A DNA stretch of 64,000 nt from Oceanicaulis sp. MMSF_3324 (GTDB lineage Bacteria > Pseudomonadota > Alphaproteobacteria > Caulobacterales > Maricaulaceae). The notes beneath the pieces were generated by a model. That model searched no databases. It saw only the letters and a list, made by a program, of their open reading frames with translations, and was not told the origin of the DNA. Position numbers and translations under genes: made by a program. Positions 17,385-25,326 of this stretch are shown in pieces. Location of the stretch: contig NZ_JASHIU010000003.1 in the NCBI RefSeq assembly GCF_030733545.1, positions 1 to 64,000 of the forward strand. Direction: 5' to 3'. Each line of letters starts with the position of its first letter. Within the stretch, counting starts at the first letter, position 1.

Positions 17385-17470
17385 TTCAGGAACAATTCAA
17401 TAATTACAATAACTTAGCTACAAACCTTTCAGCTTATGTGTCGTTATGTATCAATAGCTTAACGAGACCA

Positions 17471-17479
17471 TGCAAACCG
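17471..17479 (+). repeat. TGCAAACCG motif, copy 1 of 4 in the element
   Basis: The 9-mer TGCAAACCG lies 87 bases inside the left repeat. The other three copies are at 18385-18393 (minus), 18484-18492 (plus) and 18491-18499 (minus), near the right repeat. Placement near both ends recalls arm-type recombinase or excisionase sites. Confidence 0.5.
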
Positions 17480-17498
17480 AAAGAGGCTGTCCAACTGC

Positions 17499-18050
17499 TC
17501 AGATAAGCTTCAATGCTCGAAGGCCCAAAAAGATGATACCACTAGCAGTTACAGCTAAGCCCACGATCATAAATCCAATACCCGCAAGAGAAGGTATAAC
17601 CCCTATGGGAGCTTGTGGTCTGGTAATCAGTGGATAAGAAATCCCATCCTCGCTAGATACACTAACGAGAGGAGCCGATGGGCCTGTGTACATAATGTTT
17701 AGAATCGTATAATTTTTTGATTTAATTTTATCAATTTTTATTCGGCAAATACCATCCGACAACAACTCTTCTTTATGTGATACATGAGGAGAAAAGGTAT
17801 AATTTAGAGGTTTATATTGTAGGTTTATCTCTACATCTTCATAGTTCTTCTTTGATTCATTTAAGACAACGCAAGAGAATACATTAAAAGTATTAATTTG
17901 CTCGGGACTGTTTTTGAAATTAAATGTCGCCGTGCTTGTTAGAAATACCTTTAGCTTCAGCCTGTTTTTATATGCATTAACGAGTGCAGTCGCGAGCACC
18001 CCGAGGATGATATTGATCACGCTTAGCAAGACAGCTGAAACTAATGACAT
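17499..18050 (-). CDS. Unknown membrane protein, TM - beta-rich domain - TM
   Basis: 183 aa; GAGGA lies seven bases before the ATG. I do not recognise the family. An N-terminal hydrophobic helix (about residues 4-25, VSAVLLSVINIILGVLATAL) is followed by a basic YKNRLKLK, a soluble stretch of about 120 residues rich in Asn, Lys, Ser and Ile with alternating beta-like pattern, and a C-terminal hydrophobic helix (about 150-178, GIGFMIVGLAVTASGIIFLG). Its codons are AT-rich, unlike every neighbour, indicating recent acquisition. It is cargo of the tRNA-Pro element; a membrane effector of phage defence or superinfection exclusion is one guess, without direct support. Confidence 0.72.
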   Translation of the reverse strand: MSLVSAVLLSVINIILGVLATALVNAYKNRLKLKVFLTSTATFNFKNSPEQINTFNVFSCVVLNESKKNYEDVEINLQYKPLNYTFSPHVSHKEELLSDGICRIKIDKIKSKNYTILNIMYTGPSAPLVSVSSEDGISYPLITRPQAPIGVIPSLAGIGFMIVGLAVTASGIIFLGLRALKLI

Positions 18051-18116
18051 CGCAAGTCCTCATTCAAGAATCATGATGACAGTAGCTAACAAAAGTTGAG
18101 GCACGCAATCTGATTA

Positions 18117-18356
18117 ATGCCAGGTAAAATGAGTCCTCCCCGCGCAGTGCGCCCAGAAAGAGTGTCAGCGTTGCTCATAGCCGTAGAAACGGCTGGGTTT
18201 CAGGTGCATTCAGTTGAAATACGCAATGACGGCTCGGTTGCCCTCGTTTTTCAGCCTGAAACAACAGAGCGAGAAGTCGTTCAGCGGGAAAGCGCTGCAG
18301 AATATGCCATGCGTCAACGCAGGGCACGAAAAGCACGCGAAGCTAAAGAGAAATGA
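18117..18356 (+). CDS. Small basic protein resembling integrase-adjacent proteins of alphaproteobacterial islands
   Basis: 79 aa from 18117, or 75 aa from the in-frame ATG at 18129, which has a better-placed AGG. The N-terminal half reads RPERVSALLIAVETAGFQV then HSVEIRNDGSVALVF: a helix followed by a beta hairpin. From memory, short proteins of this pattern (R-V..A..AAG..V..VEI..DG.I.L) are commonly encoded just upstream of tyrosine integrases in alphaproteobacterial prophages and islands. The C-terminal half is charged and helical (EYAMRQRRARKAREAKEK). It diverges from the membrane protein gene across 66 bases. Function unproven; a recombination-directionality or DNA-binding role is inference. 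Confidence 0.62.
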   Translation: MPGKMSPPRAVRPERVSALLIAVETAGFQVHSVEIRNDGSVALVFQPETTEREVVQRESAAEYAMRQRRARKAREAKEK

Positions 18357-18482
18357 TTCGTTGGCGCTTGTAGTGCACTGGTCACGGTTTGCAGTTTTGA
18401 CCAGGGCACAAAATTTTAAGTGATTGATTCAATGCAGCAAAAGTAGCCGACAGGCACCAAGGTTCTGGAATCTGCCGCTAAA

Positions 18483-18500
18483 TTGCAAACCGGTTTGCAA
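18483..18500. repeat. Perfect 18 bp palindrome inside the element
   Basis: TTGCAAACCGGTTTGCAA is perfectly self-complementary and contains two of the four TGCAAACCG copies in inverted orientation; a further single copy lies at 18385-18393. It sits 44 bases from the right direct repeat. A dimeric protein (integrase arm site, excisionase or repressor operator) could bind it. Confidence 0.65.
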
Positions 18501-18544
18501 ATTTCAAGCGAGCATGAAACTGCCAAGGCTTTGTAATAAAAGAA

Positions 18545-18594
18545 GGAAATGGTCGGAACGGCGAGATTCGAACTCGCGACCCCTGGTCCCCCAG
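18545..18594. repeat. Direct repeat, att-like copy within intact tRNA-Pro
   Basis: Identical over 50 bases to 17335-17384. Here the repeat is continuous with the 5' half of the tRNA gene, so the tRNA is functional. In an integration model this copy was supplied by the element and restored the gene. Confidence 0.93.
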
Positions 18595-18627
18595 ACCAGT
18601 GCGCTAACCGGGCTGCGCCACGTTCCG
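18550..18627 (-). tRNA. tRNA-Pro (anticodon GGG), insertion target
   Basis: Minus-strand cloverleaf: acceptor stem CGGAACG/CGTTCCG, D arm with AGCCCGGTTAGCGCACT, anticodon stem CTGGT/ACCAG around the loop CTGGGGG (anticodon GGG), T arm TCGCGAGTTCGAATCTCGC, and encoded CCA. A promoter with 17 base spacing lies about 45 bases upstream. Its 3' 45 bases are duplicated at 17340-17384, marking it as the attachment site of the adjacent element. Confidence 0.97.
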
Positions 18628-18671
18628 ACGTTTCACTCCCTGAACAGGTCCCGGCGTTCAGAGAGGAAAGA

Positions 18672-18700
18672 CGTATAAAAGGCTGTTCGCTGTCAGGCAA
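18672..18700 (-). promoter_or_regulatory. Promoter of tRNA-Pro
   Basis: Minus-strand TTGCCT (18695-18700) and TATACG (18672-18677) are 17 bases apart, with the tRNA 5' end 44 bases downstream of the -10 box. It resembles the tRNA-Glu promoter at 94-122. Confidence 0.6.
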
Positions 18701-18753
18701 CCATTCAGAGCCGTGTGTCGCAGCCCGTTTGCAGCCTGAACCACAGTTCGCAA

Positions 18754-19251
18754 TCAGGCGGATTTCTGCAGGACGCCGGTGAGCCGTTCGCGCGCCTGTT
18801 CCAGGCGTGTGAGCGCCCGTTTCGCCAGGTCGATCTGGCTCGCGCTAAGCATCGTCGCTGGGGTAGACGTCACCGTCTGAGCGGCCTGAACTTGATCAGG
18901 GGGTGCGGTCGAGTCCTGCGGTTCAGATTCGGCTTTTGTCGGCTTGAGATCCTGTGCGGGATCCGGGCTCGGGGTCTGGGCATCCGCGAGGGCGGCGACT
19001 ACAGCGACGCCATGCTCCCGCAAATATTTCTGCGCGCCTTTGATGGTGTAACCGTCATCGTAAAGAAGGCGACGCAAGCCCTTGAGCAACAGGACATCCT
19101 GGCGGCGGTACATGCGTCGGCCGCCAGCCCGTTTGACCGGTTTGAGTTGAGCGAACTTGCTTTCCCAGAATCGCAAGACATGGGGCGGGAGCCCGGCCTC
19201 TTCCCCGGCTTCTGATATGGTCCGGTAGGCGTCTGGCGATTTGTCGCTCAT
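18754..19251 (-). CDS. MerR-family transcriptional regulator
   Basis: 165 aa. The N-terminal MerR helix-turn-helix and wing are clear: [25 protein letters not shown] and [21 protein letters not shown], followed by the recognition of a second helix pair ([15 protein letters not shown]). The C-terminal half is low-complexity, Pro/Ala/Asp-rich, then a helical [16 protein letters not shown] tail; no ligand-binding Cys motif of metal sensors is present. The merR-ihfA-fabH-plsX arrangement is conserved in alphaproteobacteria, so this protein probably has a conserved but poorly defined role. It starts 9 bases after the ihfA stop. Confidence 0.88.
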   Translation of the reverse strand: MSDKSPDAYRTISEAGEEAGLPPHVLRFWESKFAQLKPVKRAGGRRMYRRQDVLLLKGLRRLLYDDGYTIKGAQKYLREHGVAVVAALADAQTPSPDPAQDLKPTKAESEPQDSTAPPDQVQAAQTVTSTPATMLSASQIDLAKRALTRLEQARERLTGVLQKSA

Positions 19252-19260
19252 GAGGGGGTC

Positions 19261-19563
19261 CTATTTGGACAGGGCGGCGTCCACCCGATCCTTGAGCACT
19301 TGCGAGGGTTTGAACACCAGCACGCGGCGCGGCTCGATCGGCACTTCCTCGCCCGTTTTGGGGTTGCGTCCCACACGACCAGTCTTGTCGCGCAGCAAGA
19401 ACGATCCGAAGGAAGAGAGTTTGACTGATTCTCCGCCGACAAGCTTGTCGGAGATCATGTCCAGAACGGCTTCAACCAACTCCGCGCTTTCGTGTCGGGA
19501 CAAGCCGACTTCGCGATGGACGGCATCTGACAAATCGGCGCGCGTGACGGTCTTCGAACCCAT
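19261..19563 (-). CDS. ihfA: Integration host factor subunit alpha
   Basis: 100 aa, standard length for the HU/IHF fold. It pairs with IHF-beta to bend DNA by about 160 degrees at specific sites. Hallmarks: [31 protein letters not shown] helices, [13 protein letters not shown], and the beta arm [23 protein letters not shown] with the Pro that intercalates DNA. Its promoter region (19592-19624) holds a perfect dyad across the -10 box, suggesting tight control, possibly autoregulation. Coupled downstream to the MerR gene. Confidence 0.97.
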   Translation of the reverse strand: MGSKTVTRADLSDAVHREVGLSRHESAELVEAVLDMISDKLVGGESVKLSSFGSFLLRDKTGRVGRNPKTGEEVPIEPRRVLVFKPSQVLKDRVDAALSK

Positions 19564-19591
19564 ATTGGCCCCCGTTTTAATGTCTGCGTTG

Positions 19592-19624
19592 AAGACGTTA
19601 CGTCTTAAACGCCGTCATGGTCAA
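19592..19624 (-). promoter_or_regulatory. ihfA promoter with dyad over the -10 box
   Basis: Minus-strand TTGACC (19619-19624) and TAACGT (19595-19600) are spaced 18 bases. The perfect 15 bp dyad AAGACGT-t-ACGTCTT (19592-19606) covers the -10 box, where a bound protein would block RNA polymerase. The start codon is about 30 bases downstream. Confidence 0.45.
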
Positions 19625-19654
19625 CGTTAACCATAGGTCGGACAATGAACGCAC

Positions 19655-20623
19655 TTAATAGCGCGCTAACGCCGCGCCCCAGGTGAAGCCGCCGCCAAGC
19701 GCTTCCATCAACACCGTATCGCCGCGTTTGATGCGGCCATCCTGGACCGCCGCGTCGAAGGCCAACGGAATGGAAGCGGCGGACGTATTGCCATGGTCCG
19801 CCACGGTGGACACCACCTGATCCACTGAAATACCGAGCTTTTTCGCAACACCGAGCAGGATGCGCTGGTTGGCCTGGTGCGGCACCACCCAGTCAATGTC
19901 GGCGATCTCCACGCCCGTCTGCTCGCACAACGTCGTCATGGCGCCGGAAATCTTGGTGACCGCGTGCCGGAACACCTGATTGCCCTGCATGCGCAAATGG
20001 CCAACGGTCTTGGTCCGGGACGGCCCGCCATCCACATACAGCAGGTCACAGAACTCACCATCAGATTGCAGATGGGTCTTGAGCACGCCCTTGAACTCTT
20101 CAGGGTCGCCCTCCTCGGCCGTCAGCAGCATGGCGCCGGCCCCATCACCGAACAGCACGCAGGTCGTCCGGTCGGTCCAGTCGAGAATGCGCGAGAAGGT
20201 TTCCGCGCCGATCACAAGCGCGCATTTGGCCTGGCCGGTGCGGATATAGCTGTCCGCCGTGGCGAGCGCGTAGAGAAAGCCCGAACACACCGCGTGAACA
20301 TCAAAGGCGAAGCCTTTCTTGATGCCCAACTTGTGCTGAACGATCGTCGCTGTGGCGGGAAAGGTCAGATCCGGCGTCGCGGTGGCGACAATGATCAGGT
20401 CCACATCATCCAGCGCCATGCCTGAGTGCTTGACCGCCTTGCGCGCCGCCTCGACCCCAAGATCGGAGGTATATTCGCCGTCCGCCGCTATATGGCGCTT
20501 GGTGATGCCGGTGCGCTCGCGAATCCATTCGTCGCTGGTTTCAACAATCGCCTCCATGCCCTTATTGGTTAGGACTTTGTCAGGCAGGTGCGAGCCGATC
20601 CCGGCGATGCGTGAATAGGTCAA
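19655..20623 (-). CDS. fabH: Beta-ketoacyl-ACP synthase III
   Basis: 322 aa. It condenses acetyl-CoA with malonyl-ACP to begin fatty acid synthesis. The catalytic triad is visible at the expected spacing: Cys113 in HAVCSGF, His249 in VPHQANQR and Asn279 in HGNTSAAS (E. coli 112/244/274). The N-terminal [15 protein letters not shown] and the C-terminal [13 protein letters not shown] are also canonical. The ATG overlaps the plsX stop by four bases, so translation is coupled with plsX. Confidence 0.97.
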   Translation of the reverse strand: MTYSRIAGIGSHLPDKVLTNKGMEAIVETSDEWIRERTGITKRHIAADGEYTSDLGVEAARKAVKHSGMALDDVDLIIVATATPDLTFPATATIVQHKLGIKKGFAFDVHAVCSGFLYALATADSYIRTGQAKCALVIGAETFSRILDWTDRTTCVLFGDGAGAMLLTAEEGDPEEFKGVLKTHLQSDGEFCDLLYVDGGPSRTKTVGHLRMQGNQVFRHAVTKISGAMTTLCEQTGVEIADIDWVVPHQANQRILLGVAKKLGISVDQVVSTVADHGNTSAASIPLAFDAAVQDGRIKRGDTVLMEALGGGFTWGAALARY

Positions 20624-21684
20624 GCGGTTTCCCCCTCGGAAACATCGTCATACTCGAGCGCCGACAGGCGTTCGAGATTCAGTTCGATCTCTGACAGAAA
20701 GCGGCTGTCCGCCATCTCAAGCGCGATTCTGAGCGATGTCGCGAAGCCCTGAGCGTCCGTGCCGCCATGGCTTTTGACGACAACGCCGTTCAGGCCCAGG
20801 AACACGCCGCCATTTACATTGCGCGGATCCATCTTGGCGCGCAGCTGCCCCAGAGCGCCCAGGCTGAGAAGGCCCGTCGCCAGCTTGGCGATGAAGGAGC
20901 TCGTCAGCGCTTCGCGCAGCCAACCGCCCACAAGACGCGCCGTGCCCTCGGCGGTCTTCAGCGCCACATTGCCAGTGAACCCATCGGTCACGACGACATT
21001 GGTGGTGCCGGCGGAAATATCATCGCCCTCAATGAAGCCCTGATAATCAAGGTCCAGCTCGGCTTCGCGGATCAGCGCATCCGCATCGCGAATGGTCTGG
21101 TCACCCTTGAGCTCTTCCTGGCCCACATTCAGAAGACCGACAGTGGGATGCTTCACGCCATGAACGGCGCGATGAAAGGCTTCACCCAACACAGCGAATT
21201 CAACGAGTTGGGACGGAGAGCAATCCACATTGGCGCCCACATCGAGCACAGTGGAGAACCCCTGCGGCGCAGGCCAGCTGGCGGCGATGGCGGGGCGGTG
21301 CACGCCCTTCTTCATGCGCAGGATGACCTTGGAAATGGCCATCAGCGCGCCGGTATTGCCCGCCGAGACCGCCACATGGGCCTCGCCTTCCTTGACCGAC
21401 AGCACCGCATTCCACATCGACGATCCGCGCGCCCGGCGCACGGCTTCGGACGGCTTGGCGGACATGTCCACTTCACTGTCGGAATGACGAATCTCGCACG
21501 CATCCGCCAGCCCGTCATGGGCTTTGACCAGAGGCGCGATCTGCGCCTCATCGCCATGCAGGATCAGCTTCACCGCGCGTTTGCGGCCTTTGAGAAAATG
21601 CGCGACGCCGTCAACGACGATCTTCGGCGCATCATCGCCGCCCATGGCGTCGATGGATAGGACCAACGGTGAGGTCATAGACAA
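20620..21684 (-). CDS. plsX: Phosphate acyltransferase PlsX
   Basis: 354 aa. It converts acyl-ACP to acyl-phosphate, the donor for PlsY in phospholipid synthesis. Recognisable segments: [19 protein letters not shown] at the N-terminus, [46 protein letters not shown] and [20 protein letters not shown]. Coupled to fabH by a four base overlap. A weak promoter TTGCAA-N16-TAAGGT lies upstream (21733-21760). The yceD (DUF177) gene that usually precedes plsX in this order is absent here. Confidence 0.97.
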   Translation of the reverse strand: MSMTSPLVLSIDAMGGDDAPKIVVDGVAHFLKGRKRAVKLILHGDEAQIAPLVKAHDGLADACEIRHSDSEVDMSAKPSEAVRRARGSSMWNAVLSVKEGEAHVAVSAGNTGALMAISKVILRMKKGVHRPAIAASWPAPQGFSTVLDVGANVDCSPSQLVEFAVLGEAFHRAVHGVKHPTVGLLNVGQEELKGDQTIRDADALIREAELDLDYQGFIEGDDISAGTTNVVVTDGFTGNVALKTAEGTARLVGGWLREALTSSFIAKLATGLLSLGALGQLRAKMDPRNVNGGVFLGLNGVVVKSHGGTDAQGFATSLRIALEMADSRFLSEIELNLERLSALEYDDVSEGETA

Positions 21685-21778
21685 TCCGTCTTAAATCAAC
21701 ACACGCGCCAGCATGCAGCCAGCGGCGCGCGAACCTTACTCATTGACCTTGTCATTGCAAGCAAAGCCCTCCGCTCCC

Positions 21779-22312
21779 TCACAGGGGAGCATAGCGGGGC
21801 GGTTCGCCCTGAAGAAGAGCCTCGATGGGTTGCGCCTTGAGCATCTCGGCGCTCTTTAGCGCGTAGCGGGCCAGGCGTTCACAGACGCTGGCGCTGAGCG
21901 GGCTTTCCTCGAACAGGTTGCGTTCAATGGCTTCAGCCAGCGCCTCCTGATCGCCTTCATTCAGCGGATCCTCGTAGGCCTTGGCGCGGCCATAGAAGGC
22001 TTCGCCCATCACCTTGATCTTCTTGCCCACGCTGAGATCGCCGGTCGCCATTTCACGCAGGGCGGCATCCATGTCGTCGAACATGACGTCGAAGACCAGC
22101 TGGGACAGGTCCCGTCCCGCCTCATCACCTTCGCGCAGACGACGCATCAGTAGCACGGCGTGCAGAACGATCATGTCAAACCGCCCGTCAACGCTGTCCT
22201 CAACGCCTTCAGGCCCGTAAAACTCAGGCGTTCGGGCTGCTCGCACCAGGGAGTCGTAAAGCTGACGCGCAATCTCCTTGCGCGGGTCTTTCTTAAACAG
22301 TCGGCTGAACAT
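21779..22312 (-). CDS. Ubiquinol-cytochrome c chaperone family protein (CBP3-like)
   Basis: 177 aa. The order of segments fits the Ubiq_cyt_C_chap family related to mitochondrial Cbp3: ARQLYDSLVRAARTPEFY, DSVDGRFDMIVLHAVLLMRRL, QLVFDVMFDDMDAALREM and VGKKIKVMGEAFYGRAKAY. In mitochondria Cbp3 assists cytochrome b maturation for the bc1 complex; the bacterial role is inferred. It is helical and soluble with no signal peptide. Divergent from bamE and followed by plsX; this neighbourhood is conserved in alphaproteobacteria. Confidence 0.88.
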   Translation of the reverse strand: MFSRLFKKDPRKEIARQLYDSLVRAARTPEFYGPEGVEDSVDGRFDMIVLHAVLLMRRLREGDEAGRDLSQLVFDVMFDDMDAALREMATGDLSVGKKIKVMGEAFYGRAKAYEDPLNEGDQEALAEAIERNLFEESPLSASVCERLARYALKSAEMLKAQPIEALLQGEPPRYAPL

Positions 22313-22439
22313 GTATTAACAGGCTCCCCTCACTGAGCGCTTGCAGCTATGGTTCCATCCGGTTACGTCAGGCAGATAGTCTTGCGCAAGCCGACTGACC
22401 ACTGACGTTCGCGTCGCCGTTGCCTACCAAGGAGCCCTC

Positions 22440-22937
22440 ATGCGCCTCAGCCGTGCGATTATCACCGCCACCGTCCTGGTCAGCGCCGGACTGGTCTCGG
22501 CCTGCAATCCGACCCTGCGCAGCCATGGCTTCCGCTATCCTGACGGGGAAGTGCCCGAGCTGACGGTGGGCGTGGACAGCCAGTCCACGGTTCTGGCGGC
22601 ACTGGGCAATCCCTCCACCCGCGGCGCGTTCGAACAAGACACCTGGTATTATATCTCGGCGACGCGCGAATATCTCGCCTATCTGCGTCCCGACACCCGT
22701 GAGCGCCGCATCATCGCCGTCCGCTTTGACGATGAAGGCCTGGTCAGCGCCGTGGACGAATACGGCATGGAAGATGGTCGCGTCGTCGCCTTTGTCGACC
22801 GCGAGACACCGACCCGCGGCCGTGAACTGACCATTCTGGAACAGCTTCTGGGCAATGTGGGCCGCTTGCCCAGCGAACAGTTCGGCGGCGAACAGAATCT
22901 GCCCGGCGGCGCTGGCGGTCCGCGCCCCAACGGCTAG
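22440..22937 (+). CDS. bamE: Outer membrane assembly lipoprotein BamE (SmpA/OmlA)
   Basis: 165 aa with AAGGAG five bases before the ATG. A signal peptide ends in a lipobox VSAC (Cys22). The BamE fold follows: VGVDSQSTVLAALGNPSTRGAFEQDTWYYIS, then VRFDDEGLVSAV, a short alpha-alpha-beta-beta-beta domain used in the BAM complex that inserts outer membrane proteins. The C-terminal tail is longer than in E. coli and Gly/Pro-rich (EQNLPGGAGGPRPNG), common in alphaproteobacterial versions. A bidirectional terminator separates it from hppA. Confidence 0.93.
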   Translation: MRLSRAIITATVLVSAGLVSACNPTLRSHGFRYPDGEVPELTVGVDSQSTVLAALGNPSTRGAFEQDTWYYISATREYLAYLRPDTRERRIIAVRFDDEGLVSAVDEYGMEDGRVVAFVDRETPTRGRELTILEQLLGNVGRLPSEQFGGEQNLPGGAGGPRPNG

Positions 22938-22958
22938 ACTTCGAACCTTGGCGAACAC

Positions 22959-22994
22959 AAAAAAACCCCCGACGCAATCGCCGGGGGTTTTTCT
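22959..22994. terminator. Bidirectional terminator between bamE and hppA
   Basis: AAAAACCCCCG (22961-22971) pairs with CGGGGGTTTTT (22982-22992) around a ten base loop, with A-runs on one side and T-runs on the other. It can therefore end transcription of both bamE and the convergent hppA. Confidence 0.92.
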
Positions 22995-23011
22995 TTGTCG
23001 CTGTGACGGGG

Positions 23012-25162
23012 CTACATCCCCGCCAGCACCGCCAGCATGAGTAAGGCCACGATATTGGTGATCTTGATCATCGGGTTCACGGCCGGACCGGCCGTGTCCT
23101 TGTAGGGATCGCCCACCGTATCGCCGGTGACGGCAGCCTTGTGAGCGTCAGAGCCCTTCCCGCCATGATGGCCGTCCTCGATATACTTCTTGGCGTTGTC
23201 CCAGGCCCCGCCGCCGGCGGTCATGGAGATCGCCACATAAAGGCCGGTGACAATCACGCCCAAAAGCATGGCGCCCACGCTGGCCAGCGCTTCGGCCCGG
23301 CCCGCAATCAGGTTCACAACACCGAACAGGACAATTGGGCTGAGGACGGGCAACAAGGACGGAATGATCATTTCCCGGATCGCGGCCTTGGTCAGAAGGT
23401 CCACAGCCCGGCCATAATCGGGCTTCACCTCGCCCTTCAGGATGCCCGGGCTTTCGCGGAATTGACGACGCACTTCCTCGACCACGGCCTGCGCGGCCCG
23501 GCCCACGGCGGTCATGGACATGCCACCGAACAGGAAGGGCAAGAGCCCGCCAAACAACAGCCCGACCACCACATAGGGGTTAGACAGTGAGAAATTCACC
23601 GTCAGCCCGGCGAAGAAGGGATAGGTCTCCGGATTGGAGGCGAAATAGGCCAGATCCTCGGTATAGGCGGCGAACAGCACGAGCGCGCCCAGCCCTGCCG
23701 AGCCGATGGCGTAGCCCTTCGTGACGGCCTTGGTGGTATTACCCACCGCATCAAGCTGGTCGGTGGTGTCGCGCACCGCGCCTTCCAGCCCCGCCATTTC
23801 GGCGATCCCGCCGGCATTGTCGGTGACCGGGCCGAACGCATCGAGCGCAACCACCATCCCCGCGAGCGCCAGCATGGTCGTCACCGCGATGGCGATGCCG
23901 AACAAGCCGGCCAGATTGAAGGTCAGCATGATCGCGCCAATAATGACGAGCGCCGGCAAGGCCGTGGCCTCCATGGAGACGGCCAGCCCCTGGATGACAT
24001 TCGCGCCGTGACCCGACTCAGAGGCCTTCGCCACCGATTTCACCGGCCCGTAGTCGACGCCTGTATAGAACTCGGTGATCCAGACGATCAGGCCGGTGAC
24101 CACAAGGCCCGTCAGGCCGCAATAGAACAGGGACAAAGCGCTGATCTCACGCCCCATGGCGGTCAGCACCGTGGCGTCGAACCCCAATACGAAGTGCGTC
24201 GCGACGGCCAGACCTAGCGCAGACAGGATCGCGGTGGCGAAGAAGCCCTTGTACAGCGCCCCCATCACATTGGTGGAGCCTTTTCCTAGACGTACGAAAA
24301 AGGCGCCCAGAATGGATGCGACCATGCAGACCCCGCCGATCGCCAGCGGATAAATCATCATGGAATCGAGCGTGATCGCGCCCATGGCGTCGCGGAAATA
24401 GATCGAGGCCAGCACCATGGTGGCCACAATGGTCACGGCGTAAGTTTCAAACAGGTCCGCCGCCATGCCCGCGCAATCGCCGACATTGTCGCCCACATTG
24501 TCTGCAATCGTAGCGGCGTTCCGCGGATCATCCTCGGGGATGCCGGCTTCCACCTTGCCGACCATGTCGCCGCCGACATCCGCGCCCTTGGTGAAGATGC
24601 CGCCGCCCAGTCGCGCGAAGATCGAGATGAGGGACGCGCCAAATCCGAGCGCCACGAGACCGTCAATGATTTCGCGGGGTTGTTCAGCAGCGTTGAAAGA
24701 CGCGCCCTGAGTGAGGAAGAGATAGTAACCGGTGACCGCCAACAGCGCCAAACCCGCCACGAGCATGCCTGTGATCGCCCCGGCCCGGAACGCCATCGAC
24801 AATCCGGCCTGAAGCGAGTCCATCGCCGCCTGCGTCGTACGCACATTCGCGCGCACCGAAACCAGCATGCCGATGAACCCGGCAGCGCCGGACAGGACCG
24901 CGCCGATCAGGAAGCCGATGGCCACAACGGGCCCCAGCAAAACGCCCACCAGAATCAAAATCGCCGCCCCTACGGCGGCGATCGTCATATACTGGCGTTT
25001 GAGATAGGCGTTCGCGCCTTCCTGGATAGCGCTGGCGATTTCCTGCATGCGCTCCGATCCTGCACTGGCAGACAGAATGGAGCGGATCTGAAAGGCCCCG
25101 TAGAGCACCGCCAGGCCGCCACAGGCCAGCGAGATCCAGAGCCAGATAGTCACTGATTGCAT
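23012..25162 (-). CDS. hppA: Proton-translocating membrane pyrophosphatase, K+-independent type
   Basis: 716 aa, about 16 membrane helices. It couples hydrolysis of pyrophosphate to proton pumping. The PPi site appears as [23 protein letters not shown] (residues 190-212) and [13 protein letters not shown] (221-233). Lys478 and Thr481 in [10 protein letters not shown] are the residue pair that marks K+-independent enzymes; K+-dependent ones have Ala/Gly there. It probably scavenges PPi energy during biosynthesis or low-energy periods. Single gene, with a strong terminator after it. Confidence 0.96.
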   Translation of the reverse strand: MQSVTIWLWISLACGGLAVLYGAFQIRSILSASAGSERMQEIASAIQEGANAYLKRQYMTIAAVGAAILILVGVLLGPVVAIGFLIGAVLSGAAGFIGMLVSVRANVRTTQAAMDSLQAGLSMAFRAGAITGMLVAGLALLAVTGYYLFLTQGASFNAAEQPREIIDGLVALGFGASLISIFARLGGGIFTKGADVGGDMVGKVEAGIPEDDPRNAATIADNVGDNVGDCAGMAADLFETYAVTIVATMVLASIYFRDAMGAITLDSMMIYPLAIGGVCMVASILGAFFVRLGKGSTNVMGALYKGFFATAILSALGLAVATHFVLGFDATVLTAMGREISALSLFYCGLTGLVVTGLIVWITEFYTGVDYGPVKSVAKASESGHGANVIQGLAVSMEATALPALVIIGAIMLTFNLAGLFGIAIAVTTMLALAGMVVALDAFGPVTDNAGGIAEMAGLEGAVRDTTDQLDAVGNTTKAVTKGYAIGSAGLGALVLFAAYTEDLAYFASNPETYPFFAGLTVNFSLSNPYVVVGLLFGGLLPFLFGGMSMTAVGRAAQAVVEEVRRQFRESPGILKGEVKPDYGRAVDLLTKAAIREMIIPSLLPVLSPIVLFGVVNLIAGRAEALASVGAMLLGVIVTGLYVAISMTAGGGAWDNAKKYIEDGHHGGKGSDAHKAAVTGDTVGDPYKDTAGPAVNPMIKITNIVALLMLAVLAGM

Positions 25163-25326
25163 GACACCCTCCCCGAGCGTCTAAGTACTGTTTTCACAGC
25201 CGCTTCAGAGACATGGGAAAGCCCCAATGACCGGCGGCTTTTGCTTTGACAGCTAAAAGCCTAGTCACGCTTTTCAGAGGGATGCAACAGTAAAGAGAAA
25301 TGCTGCGGTGCAGCTATATTGCCGGA

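Larger units (their letters stand above)
17385..18594. mobile_element. 1.2 kb miniature integrated element in tRNA-Pro(GGG), no integrase
   Basis: The segment between the two 50 bp repeats is much richer in A+T than its surroundings (for example 15 G/C in the 60 bases 17701-17760). It carries two divergent small genes (17499-18050 and 18117-18356) and an 18 bp palindrome near one end. The repeat ends in the anticodon loop, where tyrosine recombinases often cross over in tRNA genes. The intact tRNA-Pro at one end and partial copy at the other are what insertion of an island leaves. No integrase gene or recognisable fragment is present, so it is either a deletion remnant or an element mobilised in trans. 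Confidence 0.82.

Noticed and set aside
18416-18700. Open frame running through tRNA-Pro on the minus strand
   Set aside because: It translates the tRNA gene itself (the familiar GGPGVASSNLAVPT peptide), so it is not a protein gene.
19625-19634. GTTAACCAT upstream of ihfA as a CtrA site
   Set aside because: Only one half of TTAA-N7-TTAA is present, so it is not supported as a CtrA box.
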